A stretch of 64,000 nt of DNA from Alphaproteobacteria bacterium (GCA_009380075.1 WHSO01000012.1:1-64000); one strand, 5' to 3'; positions 50,396-60,353 are shown, counted from the stretch's first letter. A program made the numbers and translations. The notes: a model not told the origin generated them from the sequence alone.

Positions 50396-52732
50396 ATGAC
50401 GCGTTACGCCATCAGCCAGCCGATCAATGCGGTGGAGGCGCCGCGGCTGCTCAAGGGCCGCGGCCGCTATACCGACGACATCCAGTTGCCGCGCATGGCC
50501 CATGCGGTGTTCCTGCGCTCCCCCCATGCCCATGCCGTCATCAGGTCCATCGATACCCGCGCCGCCCAGCAGATGCCCGGCGTGCTCGCGGTGCTGACCG
50601 GCGAGGACTGGGCCGCCGACAGGCTCGGCAACGTGCCCGGCAACGCGCCGCCCAAGCGCAAGGGCGGCGAGCCGGGCTTCCGCCCGGCGCGGCCGGGCCT
50701 GACCCGCGACAAGGTGCGCCACGTCGGCCAGATGGTGGCGATGGTGGTGGCGGATTCGGTTTACGAGGCCAAGGACGCCATGGACCGAATCGAGGTCGAC
50801 TACGAAGTGCTCGATCCGATCACCGACGCCGTCGCCGCCAACCAGGAAGGCGCGCCGCTGGTGTGGCCGGACTGCGCGCTCAACGAATCGTTTTATGCCC
50901 AGAAGGGCGATGCTGCCGCGGCCGAGGCGGCGCTCGCCAAGGCCCCCCGCGTGCTACACGACCACTTCGTTGTGACCCGCGTCGCCGCCTCGACCATGGA
51001 GCCGCGCTCGGTCGTTGCCGAATACGATTCGGGCCGCGACCATTTCACCGTCTATGCCTGCCAGCAGCGGCCCTTCGTCTGGCGCACGATGATGACCAAG
51101 GGTGTGTTCCGGATCCCTGAAACCAACATGACCGTGATCGCCGGCGATGTCGGCGGCTCCTTCGGCATGAAGGGCGGCCTCTATCCGGAGGTGCCGGCGG
51201 TGGCGTGGGCGGCGAAACGGCTCGGCTGCCCGGTCAAGTGGACCTGCGAACGCTCCGAGGCCTACCTCGCCGACGACCAGGGCCGCGACGTGGTTATCGA
51301 CGCGGAACTGGGCTTCGACGACACCGGCAGGTTCCACGCCGCGCGTTTCAAGGGGGTCGCCAATATCGGCGCCTTCCTGTCGATGACCGGTTTCGGCGCG
51401 CCCAACGGCGTTCCCGGCACGACCTGCAGCACCTATGCCATGCCGGTCGCCTACGGCGAATCCCATGCAGTGATGACGAATACCGTGCCGATGGCCAATT
51501 ATCGCGGGCCGTCGGGCACGCCGGGCACCTACGTGCTCGAACGCCTGATCGACATGGCGGCGCGCGAGCTCGGCATGGATCCGACCGAGATCCGCCGTAA
51601 GAATTACGTTCCCGCCTCCGCCATGCCTTACCAGTCGGCAAACGGCCAGAAGATCGACTGCGGCGAGTTCGAGGTGGTGATGGACAAGTGCCTCGCGCTC
51701 GCGGACTACGCGGGCGGCGCCAAGCGCAAGGAAGAGGCGAAGGCGCGCGGCAAGCTGCTCGGCGTCGGCGTGTCGTCCAGCATCGATCCCTCGGGCAGTC
51801 CGTCGCCGGAGACGGCGGAACTGCGCTTCGATCCGGGCGGGACGGTGACCGTGCTGACCGCGTCCACCGCGGGCGGGCAGCAGCATGCCACGATCTATAC
51901 CCAGATCGTGTCCGACGTTCTCGGCATCGATGCGGAGAAAATCCGCGTGGTCGAGGGCGACACCTCGAAGCTCGCCTGGGGCTCGGGCACCGGCGCCGCA
52001 CGCACGGCGACGCTGTGCGGCACGGTGGTGTTCCAGGCGGCGGAAAAGACCCGCGAAAGGGGCCGGCGCATCGCCGCCCACCTGATGGAAACGACGCCCG
52101 AGGACGTCACCTTCGATGACGGTACCTATTTCGCCAAGGGCACCAACCGTTCGGTCACCTTCGACGAGGTGGTGAAGACGGCCTTCAGCCCCAACAAGCT
52201 GCCGAAGGACATGGACTTCGGCATGTTCGAGACGGCGGCCTGGACCTCCACCGCGTCCAACATCCCCAACACCTTCCACGTCTGCGAGGTGGAGGTGGAC
52301 CCCGACACGGGGGTGACGCAGTTGACGCGCTATTCCGTCGTTTATGACGTCGGCGTCGAGCTCAACCCCATGGGTGTCGCCGGCCAGATGCGCGGCGGCG
52401 TCGTCCAGGCCGCGGGCCAGGCGCTTGTGGAGCAGGTAGTGATCGATCCCGAGACCGGCCAGGTGTTGACCGGGTCGTTCATGGATTACGCCATGCCCCG
52501 GGCCCGGACCGTGTGCAATATCGCGCTCGGCAGCCATCCGGTGCCGACCCGGCAGAACCCCCTCGGCGTCAAGGGCGCGGGGGAGGGCGGCACCGTCGGT
52601 GCGCTCGCCGCCGTGATGAACGCGGTCAACGATGCCCTGGCACCCGTCGGCGTCCGCAACATGATGATGCCGGCGACGCCGGAACGCGTCTGGCGGGCGA
52701 TCCATGACGCGAAGGTGGCGAAGGCCGGCTGA
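50396..52732 (+). CDS. Xanthine dehydrogenase-family molybdenum-binding large subunit, partnerless
   Basis: This 778-residue protein is the molybdopterin subunit of a CO dehydrogenase/aldehyde oxidase-like hydroxylase. The N-terminal AVEAPRLLKGRGRYTDDI, GDVGGSFGMKGGLYPE and YRGPSGTPGTYVLERLIDM are family motifs. GVKGAGEGGTVGA near the C-terminus holds the base glutamate. The enzyme hydroxylates carbon next to nitrogen or oxidises aldehydes. Its usual iron-sulfur and FAD subunits are not next to it; the nearest set, at 56455-58094, belongs to another operon with its own large subunit. ATG 50396 sits behind GGGGGGGAC, with an in-frame ATG at 50324 less likely. Confidence 0.9.
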   Translation: MTRYAISQPINAVEAPRLLKGRGRYTDDIQLPRMAHAVFLRSPHAHAVIRSIDTRAAQQMPGVLAVLTGEDWAADRLGNVPGNAPPKRKGGEPGFRPARPGLTRDKVRHVGQMVAMVVADSVYEAKDAMDRIEVDYEVLDPITDAVAANQEGAPLVWPDCALNESFYAQKGDAAAAEAALAKAPRVLHDHFVVTRVAASTMEPRSVVAEYDSGRDHFTVYACQQRPFVWRTMMTKGVFRIPETNMTVIAGDVGGSFGMKGGLYPEVPAVAWAAKRLGCPVKWTCERSEAYLADDQGRDVVIDAELGFDDTGRFHAARFKGVANIGAFLSMTGFGAPNGVPGTTCSTYAMPVAYGESHAVMTNTVPMANYRGPSGTPGTYVLERLIDMAARELGMDPTEIRRKNYVPASAMPYQSANGQKIDCGEFEVVMDKCLALADYAGGAKRKEEAKARGKLLGVGVSSSIDPSGSPSPETAELRFDPGGTVTVLTASTAGGQQHATIYTQIVSDVLGIDAEKIRVVEGDTSKLAWGSGTGAARTATLCGTVVFQAAEKTRERGRRIAAHLMETTPEDVTFDDGTYFAKGTNRSVTFDEVVKTAFSPNKLPKDMDFGMFETAAWTSTASNIPNTFHVCEVEVDPDTGVTQLTRYSVVYDVGVELNPMGVAGQMRGGVVQAAGQALVEQVVIDPETGQVLTGSFMDYAMPRARTVCNIALGSHPVPTRQNPLGVKGAGEGGTVGALAAVMNAVNDALAPVGVRNMMMPATPERVWRAIHDAKVAKAG

Positions 52733-52765
52733 CGTACCCCCCCTCGGGGCAGAACGCGGTGAAAC

Positions 52766-53071
52766 GTGTTGACCAACAAGGTCTTGCGCCTCTGGCGCGG
52801 CGAGGTGCCGCTGTTCAACGCCTTCTGGGACTGGGCCCTGATCGGCGGGCTCGCCGTCAACGTCTCAACCACCATCGGATTCCTCGCCCTAGTCATGCAT
52901 GACCGGCCGATCGCGGCGCTGATCGTCGGCTACGCGTTTTCGGTTCCCTACAACATCTTCATCACGGTCGCGGTGTGGCGCTCCGCCGCCCGTTATGAAG
53001 GCGAGAAGCGCTGGGCGATAATGGCCCGGGTCGCGACGGTGATCGGGATGATCGTGCTGTCGCTGACGTGA
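52766..53071 (+). CDS. Small integral membrane protein
   Basis: The 101-residue product has about three hydrophobic segments (WALIGGLAVNVSTTIGFLAL, AALIVGYAFSVPYNIFITVAVW, IGMIVLSLT) and a conserved-looking loop WRSAARYEGEKRWAIMARV. I have seen similar short proteins beginning 'FWDYA' in proteobacteria but know no function. The start is GTG 52766 or TTG 52769, with only a weak upstream site. It lies 33 bases after the molybdenum subunit gene and before a binding-protein gene on the same strand. Confidence 0.7.
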   Translation: MLTNKVLRLWRGEVPLFNAFWDWALIGGLAVNVSTTIGFLALVMHDRPIAALIVGYAFSVPYNIFITVAVWRSAARYEGEKRWAIMARVATVIGMIVLSLT

Positions 53072-53191
53072 TCGGGGCGGCGCGTCGCCGGTTTCCTCGA
53101 CCGCGGGGGGCTGGTATCATCGGCCTCAATCCCGCTTGCGGAGGAAGCACCGCCGTCGGGCAGAAAATCGATGCCACAGGGAGATGCCGCC

Positions 53192-54313
53192 ATGCCGTTC
53201 CTGCGCGCCGCAGTCGCCGTTCTGGTTGGAAGCTGTTTCGTACCCGGCGTCGCGCCGGCGGCGTCGCCCGCATCACCATCGGAATGGGCGGCGCTGGTGG
53301 AGGCGGCGAAGGCCGAGGGCAAGGTCGAGGTCATCCTGTCGGGCCAGATGCCGCAAAAGCTGCGCCGCGTCATGCCCGCGTTCCAGAAGACGTTTGGCAT
53401 CCAGGTCAATTTCCACACCGGCGGCGGGCGCAAGCATATCGAGCGCGTGCTCGCCGAGCGCCGCGTCGGCCGCTTTACCGTGGACGCCTGGATCGGCGGC
53501 GCATCGGGCGCGCTGGTCTCCCTCATTCCCAACAAGATACTCGTGCCGCTGGAGCCGCTGCTGGTCGCGCCGGAAGTGGTCGACCGCAAGCTTTGGTACA
53601 AGGGCGGGCATCATTACACCGACCCCGAACTGCGCTACATCTTCACCTGGGGCGCATCGCCCTCCTACAACGTCACCATCAACACTAAGATGGTGAAGCC
53701 GGAGGAGATCCGCTCCTACGCCGACCTCCTCGATCCCAGGTGGAAGGGAAAGATCGTCTCGCGCTCGCCGGGGCAGGGCTCGGCCGCCGGATCGGTGCCG
53801 ATGTTCCTCAATCCGAAAATCGGCGAGACCTGGTTCCGCCGCTGGGCCAAGGAAATGGACGTGACCCTCGTGACCGACGCGCGCCAGGGCGCCGAATGGG
53901 TGGCGCTGGGACGCTTTCCCATCGGCATGTTCGGCATCAACACCCAGGCCGTGCGCCTCGCCAAGGAAGGCTTCCCGGTGCAGGGCTGGCTGCCGCACCC
54001 GATGGCGGAAGGGGAGGTCCTGTCCGCCTCCGCTGCCAATATCATGGCCTTCGACCGGCCGCCGAACCCCAACGCCATGAAGCTGTTCGTCAACTGGGCG
54101 CTCGGGCGCGAGGCGCAGGGCCTGTTCATCAAGGCCGGCGAAACCAGCGACAGCCTGCGCAAAGACGTCGACAATTCCGTGATCAAGGAGCAGTACCGCA
54201 TCCTGCCCGACCGCACCTACCTCGTCTCCTTCACCGATCCCGACTACATCAACCGCAAGGACGAGGTGATGGCCCGGATACGCAAGATCATGGAGGAGGC
54301 GGGCTACAAATGA
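53192..54313 (+). CDS. ABC-type solute-binding protein (family 1), no lysine tail
   Basis: This 373-residue periplasmic binding protein has a signal peptide (FLRAAVAVLVGSCFVPGVAPA-ASP). Segments such as LVEAAKAEGKVEVILSG, NVTINTKMVKPEEIRSYADLLDPRWKGKIV and KLFVNWALGREAQGLF are typical of Fe3+/organic-anion family 1 receptors. It is more distant from the tandem pair at 33016/34247 than those are from each other, and it ends RKIMEEAGYK without a basic tail. ATG 53192 behind CAGGGAGA is preferred to 53171. No ATPase or permease is adjacent, so it may feed the importer at 35492-38414. Confidence 0.9.
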   Translation: MPFLRAAVAVLVGSCFVPGVAPAASPASPSEWAALVEAAKAEGKVEVILSGQMPQKLRRVMPAFQKTFGIQVNFHTGGGRKHIERVLAERRVGRFTVDAWIGGASGALVSLIPNKILVPLEPLLVAPEVVDRKLWYKGGHHYTDPELRYIFTWGASPSYNVTINTKMVKPEEIRSYADLLDPRWKGKIVSRSPGQGSAAGSVPMFLNPKIGETWFRRWAKEMDVTLVTDARQGAEWVALGRFPIGMFGINTQAVRLAKEGFPVQGWLPHPMAEGEVLSASAANIMAFDRPPNPNAMKLFVNWALGREAQGLFIKAGETSDSLRKDVDNSVIKEQYRILPDRTYLVSFTDPDYINRKDEVMARIRKIMEEAGYK

Positions 54314-54356
54314 GCGGTCGGCGCATCGTGAGCGGTCGCGCGACAGGGACGTTCCC

Positions 54357-54794
54357 GTGAACGAATTCGCGCCACTGTCCGGCCTGATCGGCGGCGCGAT
54401 GCTGGGCGCGGCGGCGAGCGCCCTGGTGCTGCTGTCGGGCCGCGTCGCCGGCATCAGCGGCATCGTCGCCGGCACCTTCCGGGCGCGCGGGATCGAGCTC
54501 GGCTGGCGCGCGGCCTTCGTCCTCGGGCTCGTGCTCGGGCCCCTCGTCGTCGCGTTCGTCGGCGGTGCACCCGTCGTCGTCCGTGTCCCGGCCTCGGCCA
54601 CCGGCCTCGTGCTGGCGGGGCTGCTGGTCGGCTTCGGCGCGCGGCTCGGCGGTGGCTGCACGTCGGGCCACGGCGTCTGTGGCATCTCCCGGCTGTCGCC
54701 GCGCTCCCTGATGGCGACGGCGGTCTTCATCGTCGCCGGGATGGCGGTGGTCTTCGTCGTGCGTCACGTCCTGGGGCTGCCGACATGGCCGTGA
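54357..54794 (+). CDS. YeeE/YedE-family membrane protein, N-terminal half
   Basis: This 145-residue membrane protein has four hydrophobic helices and the conserved GARLGGGCTSGHGVCGISRLS motif with two cysteines. These belong to the sulfur-transport family in which TsuA moves thiosulfate. The start is GTG at 54357. Its end overlaps the next gene by ten bases; the two halves are often separate genes and probably form one functional unit. It could bring sulfur to the cell or to molybdenum and iron-sulfur enzymes nearby, but that link is inference. Confidence 0.85.
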   Translation: MNEFAPLSGLIGGAMLGAAASALVLLSGRVAGISGIVAGTFRARGIELGWRAAFVLGLVLGPLVVAFVGGAPVVVRVPASATGLVLAGLLVGFGARLGGGCTSGHGVCGISRLSPRSLMATAVFIVAGMAVVFVVRHVLGLPTWP

Positions 54795-55237
54795 TCCTCG
54801 CCGCCTTCGCCCTGGGCCTCCTGTTCGGCGCCGGGCTCGCCGTTTCGCACATGATGGACCCGGTCTATGTGCTGGGCTTCCTCGATATCGCGGGGGCCTG
54901 GAACCCGACGCTTGTCGCCGTCATGGCCGGTGCCGTCGCCGCGGCGGCGCCCGGGTTTCTGCTGGCGCGCGGGCGCCGCCATCCCCTTCTCGGCGGCACG
55001 TTCCAGGTCCCGACCCGCCGCGACATCGATGCGCGACTTCTGGCCGGGGCGCTGCTGTTCGGGATCGGCTGGGGCACCGCCGGGCTGTGCCCGGGACCGG
55101 CGCTGGCCGGCCTGTCCACCGGAATGTGGCAGTTCCTCGTCTTCGTCCCGGCGATGCTCGTCGGCATGGCGATCCATGACGGCGCCGGCCGCGCCCTCGA
55201 CCGGCGTGCGCCGTCGGCAGGATCGGCAGCTCCCTAG
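54785..55237 (+). CDS. YeeE/YedE-family membrane protein, C-terminal half
   Basis: This 150-residue partner of the previous gene has four hydrophobic helices with MMDPVYVLGFLDIAGAWNP and GWGTAGLCPGPALAGLSTGMW, the second conserved cysteine region. The ATG at 54785 lies inside the previous frame, so translation is coupled. Together the halves match a full YeeE-type thiosulfate transporter. It converges with the AraC gene 39 bases away. Confidence 0.86.
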   Translation: MAVILAAFALGLLFGAGLAVSHMMDPVYVLGFLDIAGAWNPTLVAVMAGAVAAAAPGFLLARGRRHPLLGGTFQVPTRRDIDARLLAGALLFGIGWGTAGLCPGPALAGLSTGMWQFLVFVPAMLVGMAIHDGAGRALDRRAPSAGSAAP

Positions 55238-55276
55238 ACGGGCCGAAAATGCCGGCGGTACCCTCGTTTCTTGTTT

Positions 55277-56227
55277 CTACCCGCGCTTTGAGTAACGGCC
55301 ACGACGAAGTGTTACGCTCGGTGCCTCTCCAAAGGCTCGTTGGTATTGAGAGCTGAAACGGCCCAAATGTGAGAAACCGTAGCGCATCGCGACGGTCGTC
55401 ACAGTGTTTTCTCCGGTGGGGCGCAAAAGTTCGTCGCGTATGCGCTGGAATCGAACATTCCTGAGAACCGAGGACGGCGTGGCGTTGCGCCAAGCCCGGA
55501 ACCCCGCCTGCAGGGACCGCAGACTGACGCCGAGATGGTCGGCGACGTCGGAAACGGTGATTGGCGCTTCTGCGTTGTCGGACATGAAACGTTCCGCCCG
55601 GCGAACCAGCCCGGGAACCGGTGTCGGCACGGACCGGGCCATCTCTTCGCTGAAATTATGCGGATGCTGATGCAACAGCAAGGTCAGGAGGAATTCATCG
55701 AAGGCGGCTTTGGCTGCCGGCGAGAAAGCGAGGCGGCTTCCTTCGTTCGACCGGAGATAGGTTAACGTCCGCCGCCAGGCCTGTTCCAGGTCTTCCGAAA
55801 AGGGATGCAGCGCGAAGCGGACCAGGCGGTCCAGCGGGCGACCGAGCCAGCGCGCGCATTGCACCTCTAGTTTCTCCATGTCCAGGCGGACCGACTCCTG
55901 GACGAACGACGCGTCGAACCAGAGCCGCGTTTCCACGTCCGCGGAAAAAGGCATTGTCTGGCCTTGGCGCCACTCTGCCGTCCGCTTCTCCTGCATGGTG
56001 GAAGCGGCTCCACGCGCGCAGTGCATCATGAGAAAGAGACGGGAGAAGTTCTTTGCGTCGATTTTGACGCGCGCGTCGTAGGAGAGCTCGACGACCGGCT
56101 GAAAGGTCGGGTGCTTCACCTTCAGCCGCACGTCGATGTTACGCTCCCGGCCCATGACCTCGACGCTGTGAGGGCAATAAACCTTGGAGACAGCTTCAAT
56201 CGCCTCATTGAGGTCCCGGGTGCGCAT
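55277..56227 (-). CDS. AraC-family regulator of the aldehyde oxidoreductase operon
   Basis: This is a 316-residue AraC-type activator. The N-terminal ~200 residues form a sensor of the AraC-binding-2 type. Residues ~215-310 hold the two helix-turn-helices (ITVSDVADHLGVSLRSLQAGFRAW and TVTTVAMRYGFSHLGRFSSQYQRAFGEAPS). It faces away from the molybdenum oxidoreductase operon with 227 bases between. A tandem GCG(T/C)GAAACGGATA repeat lies in that gap, so it probably activates the operon in response to an aldehyde or aromatic compound. Confidence 0.92.
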   Translation of the reverse strand: MRTRDLNEAIEAVSKVYCPHSVEVMGRERNIDVRLKVKHPTFQPVVELSYDARVKIDAKNFSRLFLMMHCARGAASTMQEKRTAEWRQGQTMPFSADVETRLWFDASFVQESVRLDMEKLEVQCARWLGRPLDRLVRFALHPFSEDLEQAWRRTLTYLRSNEGSRLAFSPAAKAAFDEFLLTLLLHQHPHNFSEEMARSVPTPVPGLVRRAERFMSDNAEAPITVSDVADHLGVSLRSLQAGFRAWRNATPSSVLRNVRFQRIRDELLRPTGENTVTTVAMRYGFSHLGRFSSQYQRAFGEAPSVTLRRGRYSKRG

Positions 56228-56301
56228 TGCCGTCCCCCCGCCAAAGACAGGCCAACAACCTTGAATTTATCTCATTACCCTATCCAAGGCATTTGAATTT
56301 T

Positions 56302-56334
56302 GCGTGAAACGGATAGTCCTGCGCGAAACGGATA
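56302..56334. promoter_or_regulatory. Tandem AraC-type operator-like repeat
   Basis: GCGTGAAACGGATA (56302-56315) and GCGCGAAACGGATA (56321-56334) are direct repeats, one mismatch apart, with a 19-base period. They lie between the AraC gene and the oxidoreductase operon. Two half-sites about two helical turns apart are the usual AraC-family arrangement. Confidence 0.75.
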
Positions 56335-56454
56335 TCGCACCTGCGCGATCTCGCGTTCAATAGCTCAAGGAGCTGGCCGCTGCCCACAAAATGGGCAACC
56401 GCGTGGCCGCATGAGGTGTTACCGGAAAATCAGCGCACAAGCGGGGGAAGCAGC

Positions 56455-57114
56455 ATGACGCCGACTGATCCTCATTCCCTTGATCCACTTTCCCTTAAGA
56501 AAGGTGCCGCGGAGCCGTCCGACGAAACCGACGCGCGATTGCGGGTTTCACGCCGCGAGGTTCTTCAATTGGCAGGCGGCGCCGCATCGCTGGCCGCGGT
56601 CCCCGGTGCCTGGGCTCAAACCCCGACGTCTCCGGGGTCGGGACCCGCCGCGGCCACGCGCGTGCGGCTAACGGTAAATGGCGAGCCGCAGCACCTCGAC
56701 ATCGATCCGCGACAGTCGCTCCTCGACGTGTTGCGTGAAACGCTCGATCTCACGGGTACGAAAAAGGGCTGTAATCAAGGCGCGTGCGGCGCCTGTACGG
56801 TCCTTCTCAACGGCAAGCGAATCGTCTCCTGCCTGACACTGGCCGCAATGCAGGATGGCGCCAGCGTCGAAACGATCGAGGGACTGGCGAAGGGCAACAG
56901 GCTCCATCCGTTGCAGGCGGCCTTCGTCGAGCACGATGGATTGCAGTGCGGCTTCTGCACTCCCGGCCAGATCATGTCGGGCGTCGGGTGCATCGCCGAG
57001 GGGCATGCCCGGTCGCCGGAGGAAATCCAGTTCTGGATGAGCGGCAATATCTGTCGTTGCGGCGCGTATCCGGGCATTGTCGCCGCGGTCGCCGATGCCG
57101 CCGGGAGGGCCTGA
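56455..57114 (+). CDS. Aldehyde oxidoreductase [2Fe-2S] subunit with Tat signal (PaoA/YagT-like)
   Basis: This 219-residue protein starts with a cytoplasmic-looking lead and a twin-arginine signal (Arg33-Arg34 in RVSRREVLQLAGGAASLAAVPGAWA). A plant-type ferredoxin domain follows, with Cys106, Cys111, Cys114 and Cys126, then the second cluster domain with LQCGFCTPGQ and ICRCGAYPG. It transfers electrons between the molybdenum and FAD subunits in the periplasm, carried out by Tat with its partners. ATG 56455 lies behind CGGGGGAAG. The FAD subunit gene starts two bases after its stop. Confidence 0.93.
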   Translation: MTPTDPHSLDPLSLKKGAAEPSDETDARLRVSRREVLQLAGGAASLAAVPGAWAQTPTSPGSGPAAATRVRLTVNGEPQHLDIDPRQSLLDVLRETLDLTGTKKGCNQGACGACTVLLNGKRIVSCLTLAAMQDGASVETIEGLAKGNRLHPLQAAFVEHDGLQCGFCTPGQIMSGVGCIAEGHARSPEEIQFWMSGNICRCGAYPGIVAAVADAAGRA

Positions 57115-57116
57115 CG

Positions 57117-58094
57117 ATGTTACCCTTCGTTCTCGAAAAGGCGCGCAGCGCCGAGGAAGCTATAGAACGTGCGGCGGCAGGTGCCCGTTACATTGCCGGC
57201 GGCACCACGCTCGTCGATCTCATGCGCGAGGAGGTGGAGCGCCCGGAGCGGCTGATCGACATCAACACCCTTCCCTTGTCGGGGATAAGGGAAGAGGGTG
57301 GCGAATTGGTCATCGGCGCGCTCGCACGCATGGCGGAAGTCGCCGCCGATGCCGACGTGCAACGCCTGCAGCCCCTCATCGCCGAAAGCCTGATCGAGGG
57401 TGCTTCCCCGCAGTTGCGCAACATGGCCTCGATTGGCGGAAATCTGCTCCAGCGCGTCCGCTGCCCTTATTTCCGGATGCTCGACGTCGGCTGCAACAAG
57501 CGGACGCCGGGCTCCGGTTGTGCCGCACTGAACGGCCTCAATGCCGGCCACGCGATCCTCGGCACCAGCGATCATTGTGTGGCGACGCATCCGTCGGACC
57601 TCGCCGTCGCTCTGGTCGCGCTGGACGCCACGATGCGGGTGCGCGGCCCCCAGGGCGAGCGCAGCTTCCCGGTGGAAGACCTTTTCCGGTTGCCCGGTGA
57701 CACCCCGCATCTTGAGCATACGTTGCTGCCTGGCGAGCTCATCGTCGAGGTGCGCGTGCCCGGAAGCGACCACAGCCGCCGTGCGCGCTATCTCAAGGTG
57801 CGCGATCGCGCCTCCTATGAGTTTGCGCTCGTTTCCACGGCAGCCGCGCTTGTGATCGAAAACGGCGTCATCCGGCAGGCGCGGCTTGCCGTCGGCGGCG
57901 TCGGCACGAAGCCGTGGCGCCTGCGTGACTGCGAAGCTGCCCTTGCCGGCCGGAAACCGGAAAAGCGGGTTTTCGAAGAGGCCGCCAAGCTCGCGATACA
58001 GGGAGCCCGGCCGCTGCAGCACAACCACTACAAGCTCGAGCTTCTACCGCGGACCATCGTCCGCGCTCTCGAATTGACGGGAGAAGTCGCATGA
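57117..58094 (+). CDS. Aldehyde oxidoreductase FAD subunit with extra cluster (PaoB/YagS-like)
   Basis: This 325-residue FAD subunit has ARYIAGGTTLVDLMREEVERP for FAD binding and MASIGGNLLQRVRCPYFRML in the middle. The segment beginning there holds cysteines in a C-x9-C-x8-C pattern and a fourth in DHC, the extra [4Fe-4S] seen in PaoB-type subunits. It is part of a three-gene operon: it starts two bases after the iron-sulfur gene, and the large-subunit ATG overlaps its last four bases (ATGA). Confidence 0.92.
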   Translation: MLPFVLEKARSAEEAIERAAAGARYIAGGTTLVDLMREEVERPERLIDINTLPLSGIREEGGELVIGALARMAEVAADADVQRLQPLIAESLIEGASPQLRNMASIGGNLLQRVRCPYFRMLDVGCNKRTPGSGCAALNGLNAGHAILGTSDHCVATHPSDLAVALVALDATMRVRGPQGERSFPVEDLFRLPGDTPHLEHTLLPGELIVEVRVPGSDHSRRARYLKVRDRASYEFALVSTAAALVIENGVIRQARLAVGGVGTKPWRLRDCEAALAGRKPEKRVFEEAAKLAIQGARPLQHNHYKLELLPRTIVRALELTGEVA

Positions 58095-60325
58095 CAGTCA
58101 ACGTGATCGGGAACCCGCTTCCCCGAGTGGACGGACATGCCAAGGTCACCGGCAGTGCCCGCTATGCGGCGGACTTCAACCAGCCGGGCCAGGCCTATGC
58201 GGTGATCGTCAGCGCGACGGTCGGTCTCGGCCGCATCACCGGCATTGATGCAAAAGCGGTTCAGCAGATGCCCGGCGTCATCGCGGTGATCAGCCACCTG
58301 AATGCGCCGCGCCTGGCCTACAGACCACACAAGGCCGGCGTCGACCCGGCCGTCGGCGAGCGCCTGCATGTGCTGCAGGACGACAGGGTGCGCTTTTACG
58401 GCGAGCCCGTGGCGGTCGTCGTGGCCGAGACTTTCGACCAAGCGGAACGCGCCGCCGCCGCGTTGCGCGTCACGTACACCGCCGAACGGCCGATCGTCGA
58501 TCCCTCGGACCCGAAATCGCAGCCCATCGTCGCGGAGGCCACCCTCCGGCCAGAGGCTTTTGTGCACGCCGATACCTCACGTGGAGAAGCGGACCGCGTC
58601 CTGGCCGGCGCAACGATCAAAGTCGACACCACATACGATATCGCGCGCGAGAACCACAACCCCATGGAGCCGCATGCCACAGTCGCGGCATGGAAAGGCG
58701 ACCGCCTGACCCTGTGGAGCAAAAGCCAGTATGTCGTCAATGAACGGGCCGAGATAGCGGCCGTCTTCGGTGTTCCGGTCGAGAATGTCCAGGTCATCTG
58801 CCCCTTTATCGGCGGGGCGTTCGGCACAAGCCTCCGGACGTGGCCGCATGTCACTCTGGCGGCTCTCGCGGCGATGCAGACGAAGCGCCCGGTCAAGCTC
58901 GTCCTCACGCGCAAGCAGATGTTCTTCACCACCGGCCACCGGCCCCGCACCGTGCAGCGCGTCGCCCTCAGCGTGACCCCGGACGGCAAGCTCACAAGCC
59001 TGATCCATGAAGGCGCCGGCGAGACCAGCCGCTATGAGCAGTTCATCGAGGCCCTGACCTCCGCCACGGGACACATGTACTCGTGCCCGAATGCCCGGAC
59101 CCGCTACCGGCTGCTGCCGTTCGACACCGGCACCTCTGTCTTCATGCGCGGTCCCGGAGAGGCGAGCGGCATTTTCGCTCTCGAATGCGCGCTGGACGAC
59201 CTGTCATACGCGGTCGGCATCGACCCCATCGAGCTGCGCCGCCGCAACGAACCGCGTATCGACGAAGGCGAGAACAAGCCTTTTTCCAGCCGGTCCCTGA
59301 TGAAGTGCTATGAGGCGGGTGCCGAACGATTCGGCTGGTCGCGCCGAAATCCCAAACCGCGTTCGATGCGCGACGGCCGGCTCCTGATCGGCATGGGCGT
59401 GGCTTCCGCGACCTATCCGGCATGGCAGTCCCCGGCGAGCGCGCGGGTCCGGCTGCTCGCAAGCGGCGTGGCCGAGGTCGAGGCCGCTGCGAGCGACATG
59501 GGCCCCGGCACGTACACATCGATGACGCAGGTCGCGGCGGAAACCCTCGGCTTGCCGATGGATCAGGTGCGCTTCAGCCTTGGCCGGTCGGATTTCCCGC
59601 CCACGCCATCCCATGGGGGGTCCTGGACGATGGCCTCCGTCGGTTCGGCGATTCGGGCCGCCTGCATCGCGGTGCAGGAAATGGTGGCTGCGCGCGCCAT
59701 CGCCGACCAGCGCTCGCCCTTGTTCGGTGCGTCCCTTGACGGCGTCGAATGGAACGAAGGCCGCTTACGCCGTCGTGGTGACACTTCGGCGGGCCAGCCC
59801 TATCGCGACATCGTCGCGAGGGCCGGCCGCCCCATCGAGGCCGATGCCTCCACCCAACGTGATCCCGAGGTGGCGGGCCGTTACTCGATGCACGCCTTCG
59901 GCGCGGTCTTCGCCGAGGTCGCCATCGATCCCGACGTCGGCACGATTCGGGTGCGCCGCGCCCTGGGCACCTACGGGGCCGGCCGTATTGTCAACCCGCG
60001 GCTGGCCAAGAGCCAGTGCACCGGGGGCATGATCGGCGGTATCGGCATGGCGCTCATGGAACGCACCGCTCTCGATCTGCGTGATGGTCGCCCGGTCAAC
60101 GCCCACATGGCGGATTACCTCATGCCGGTGAACCTCGATATTCCCGAACTCGACGCACATTTCGTCGATGAGGTCGACCCGCACGTCAATCCGCTCGGGG
60201 TCAAAGGTCTCGGGGAGATTGCCCTGGTAGGCATGGCGCCCGCCATCGCCAATGCCGTTTTCCATGCGACGGGTAAACGCGTGCGCAATTTGCCGATCCG
60301 AATCGAAGATGTGCTGACGGCCTAG
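58091..60325 (+). CDS. Aldehyde oxidoreductase molybdenum subunit (PaoC/YagR-like)
   Basis: This 744-residue subunit binds the molybdenum cytosine dinucleotide cofactor. Motifs are [22 protein letters not shown] at the start, [36 protein letters not shown] and, near the end, [21 protein letters not shown] with the catalytic glutamate. It oxidises aldehydes, aromatic ones in PaoABC, to acids. The ATG overlaps the stop of the FAD gene. A PaoD-type cofactor chaperone gene is not in the window. It is only distantly related to the partnerless subunit at 50396. Confidence 0.94.
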   Translation: MTVNVIGNPLPRVDGHAKVTGSARYAADFNQPGQAYAVIVSATVGLGRITGIDAKAVQQMPGVIAVISHLNAPRLAYRPHKAGVDPAVGERLHVLQDDRVRFYGEPVAVVVAETFDQAERAAAALRVTYTAERPIVDPSDPKSQPIVAEATLRPEAFVHADTSRGEADRVLAGATIKVDTTYDIARENHNPMEPHATVAAWKGDRLTLWSKSQYVVNERAEIAAVFGVPVENVQVICPFIGGAFGTSLRTWPHVTLAALAAMQTKRPVKLVLTRKQMFFTTGHRPRTVQRVALSVTPDGKLTSLIHEGAGETSRYEQFIEALTSATGHMYSCPNARTRYRLLPFDTGTSVFMRGPGEASGIFALECALDDLSYAVGIDPIELRRRNEPRIDEGENKPFSSRSLMKCYEAGAERFGWSRRNPKPRSMRDGRLLIGMGVASATYPAWQSPASARVRLLASGVAEVEAAASDMGPGTYTSMTQVAAETLGLPMDQVRFSLGRSDFPPTPSHGGSWTMASVGSAIRAACIAVQEMVAARAIADQRSPLFGASLDGVEWNEGRLRRRGDTSAGQPYRDIVARAGRPIEADASTQRDPEVAGRYSMHAFGAVFAEVAIDPDVGTIRVRRALGTYGAGRIVNPRLAKSQCTGGMIGGIGMALMERTALDLRDGRPVNAHMADYLMPVNLDIPELDAHFVDEVDPHVNPLGVKGLGEIALVGMAPAIANAVFHATGKRVRNLPIRIEDVLTA

Positions 60326-60353
60326 GCGAACCCTGGTCAGAGGAGGGAGGAAC

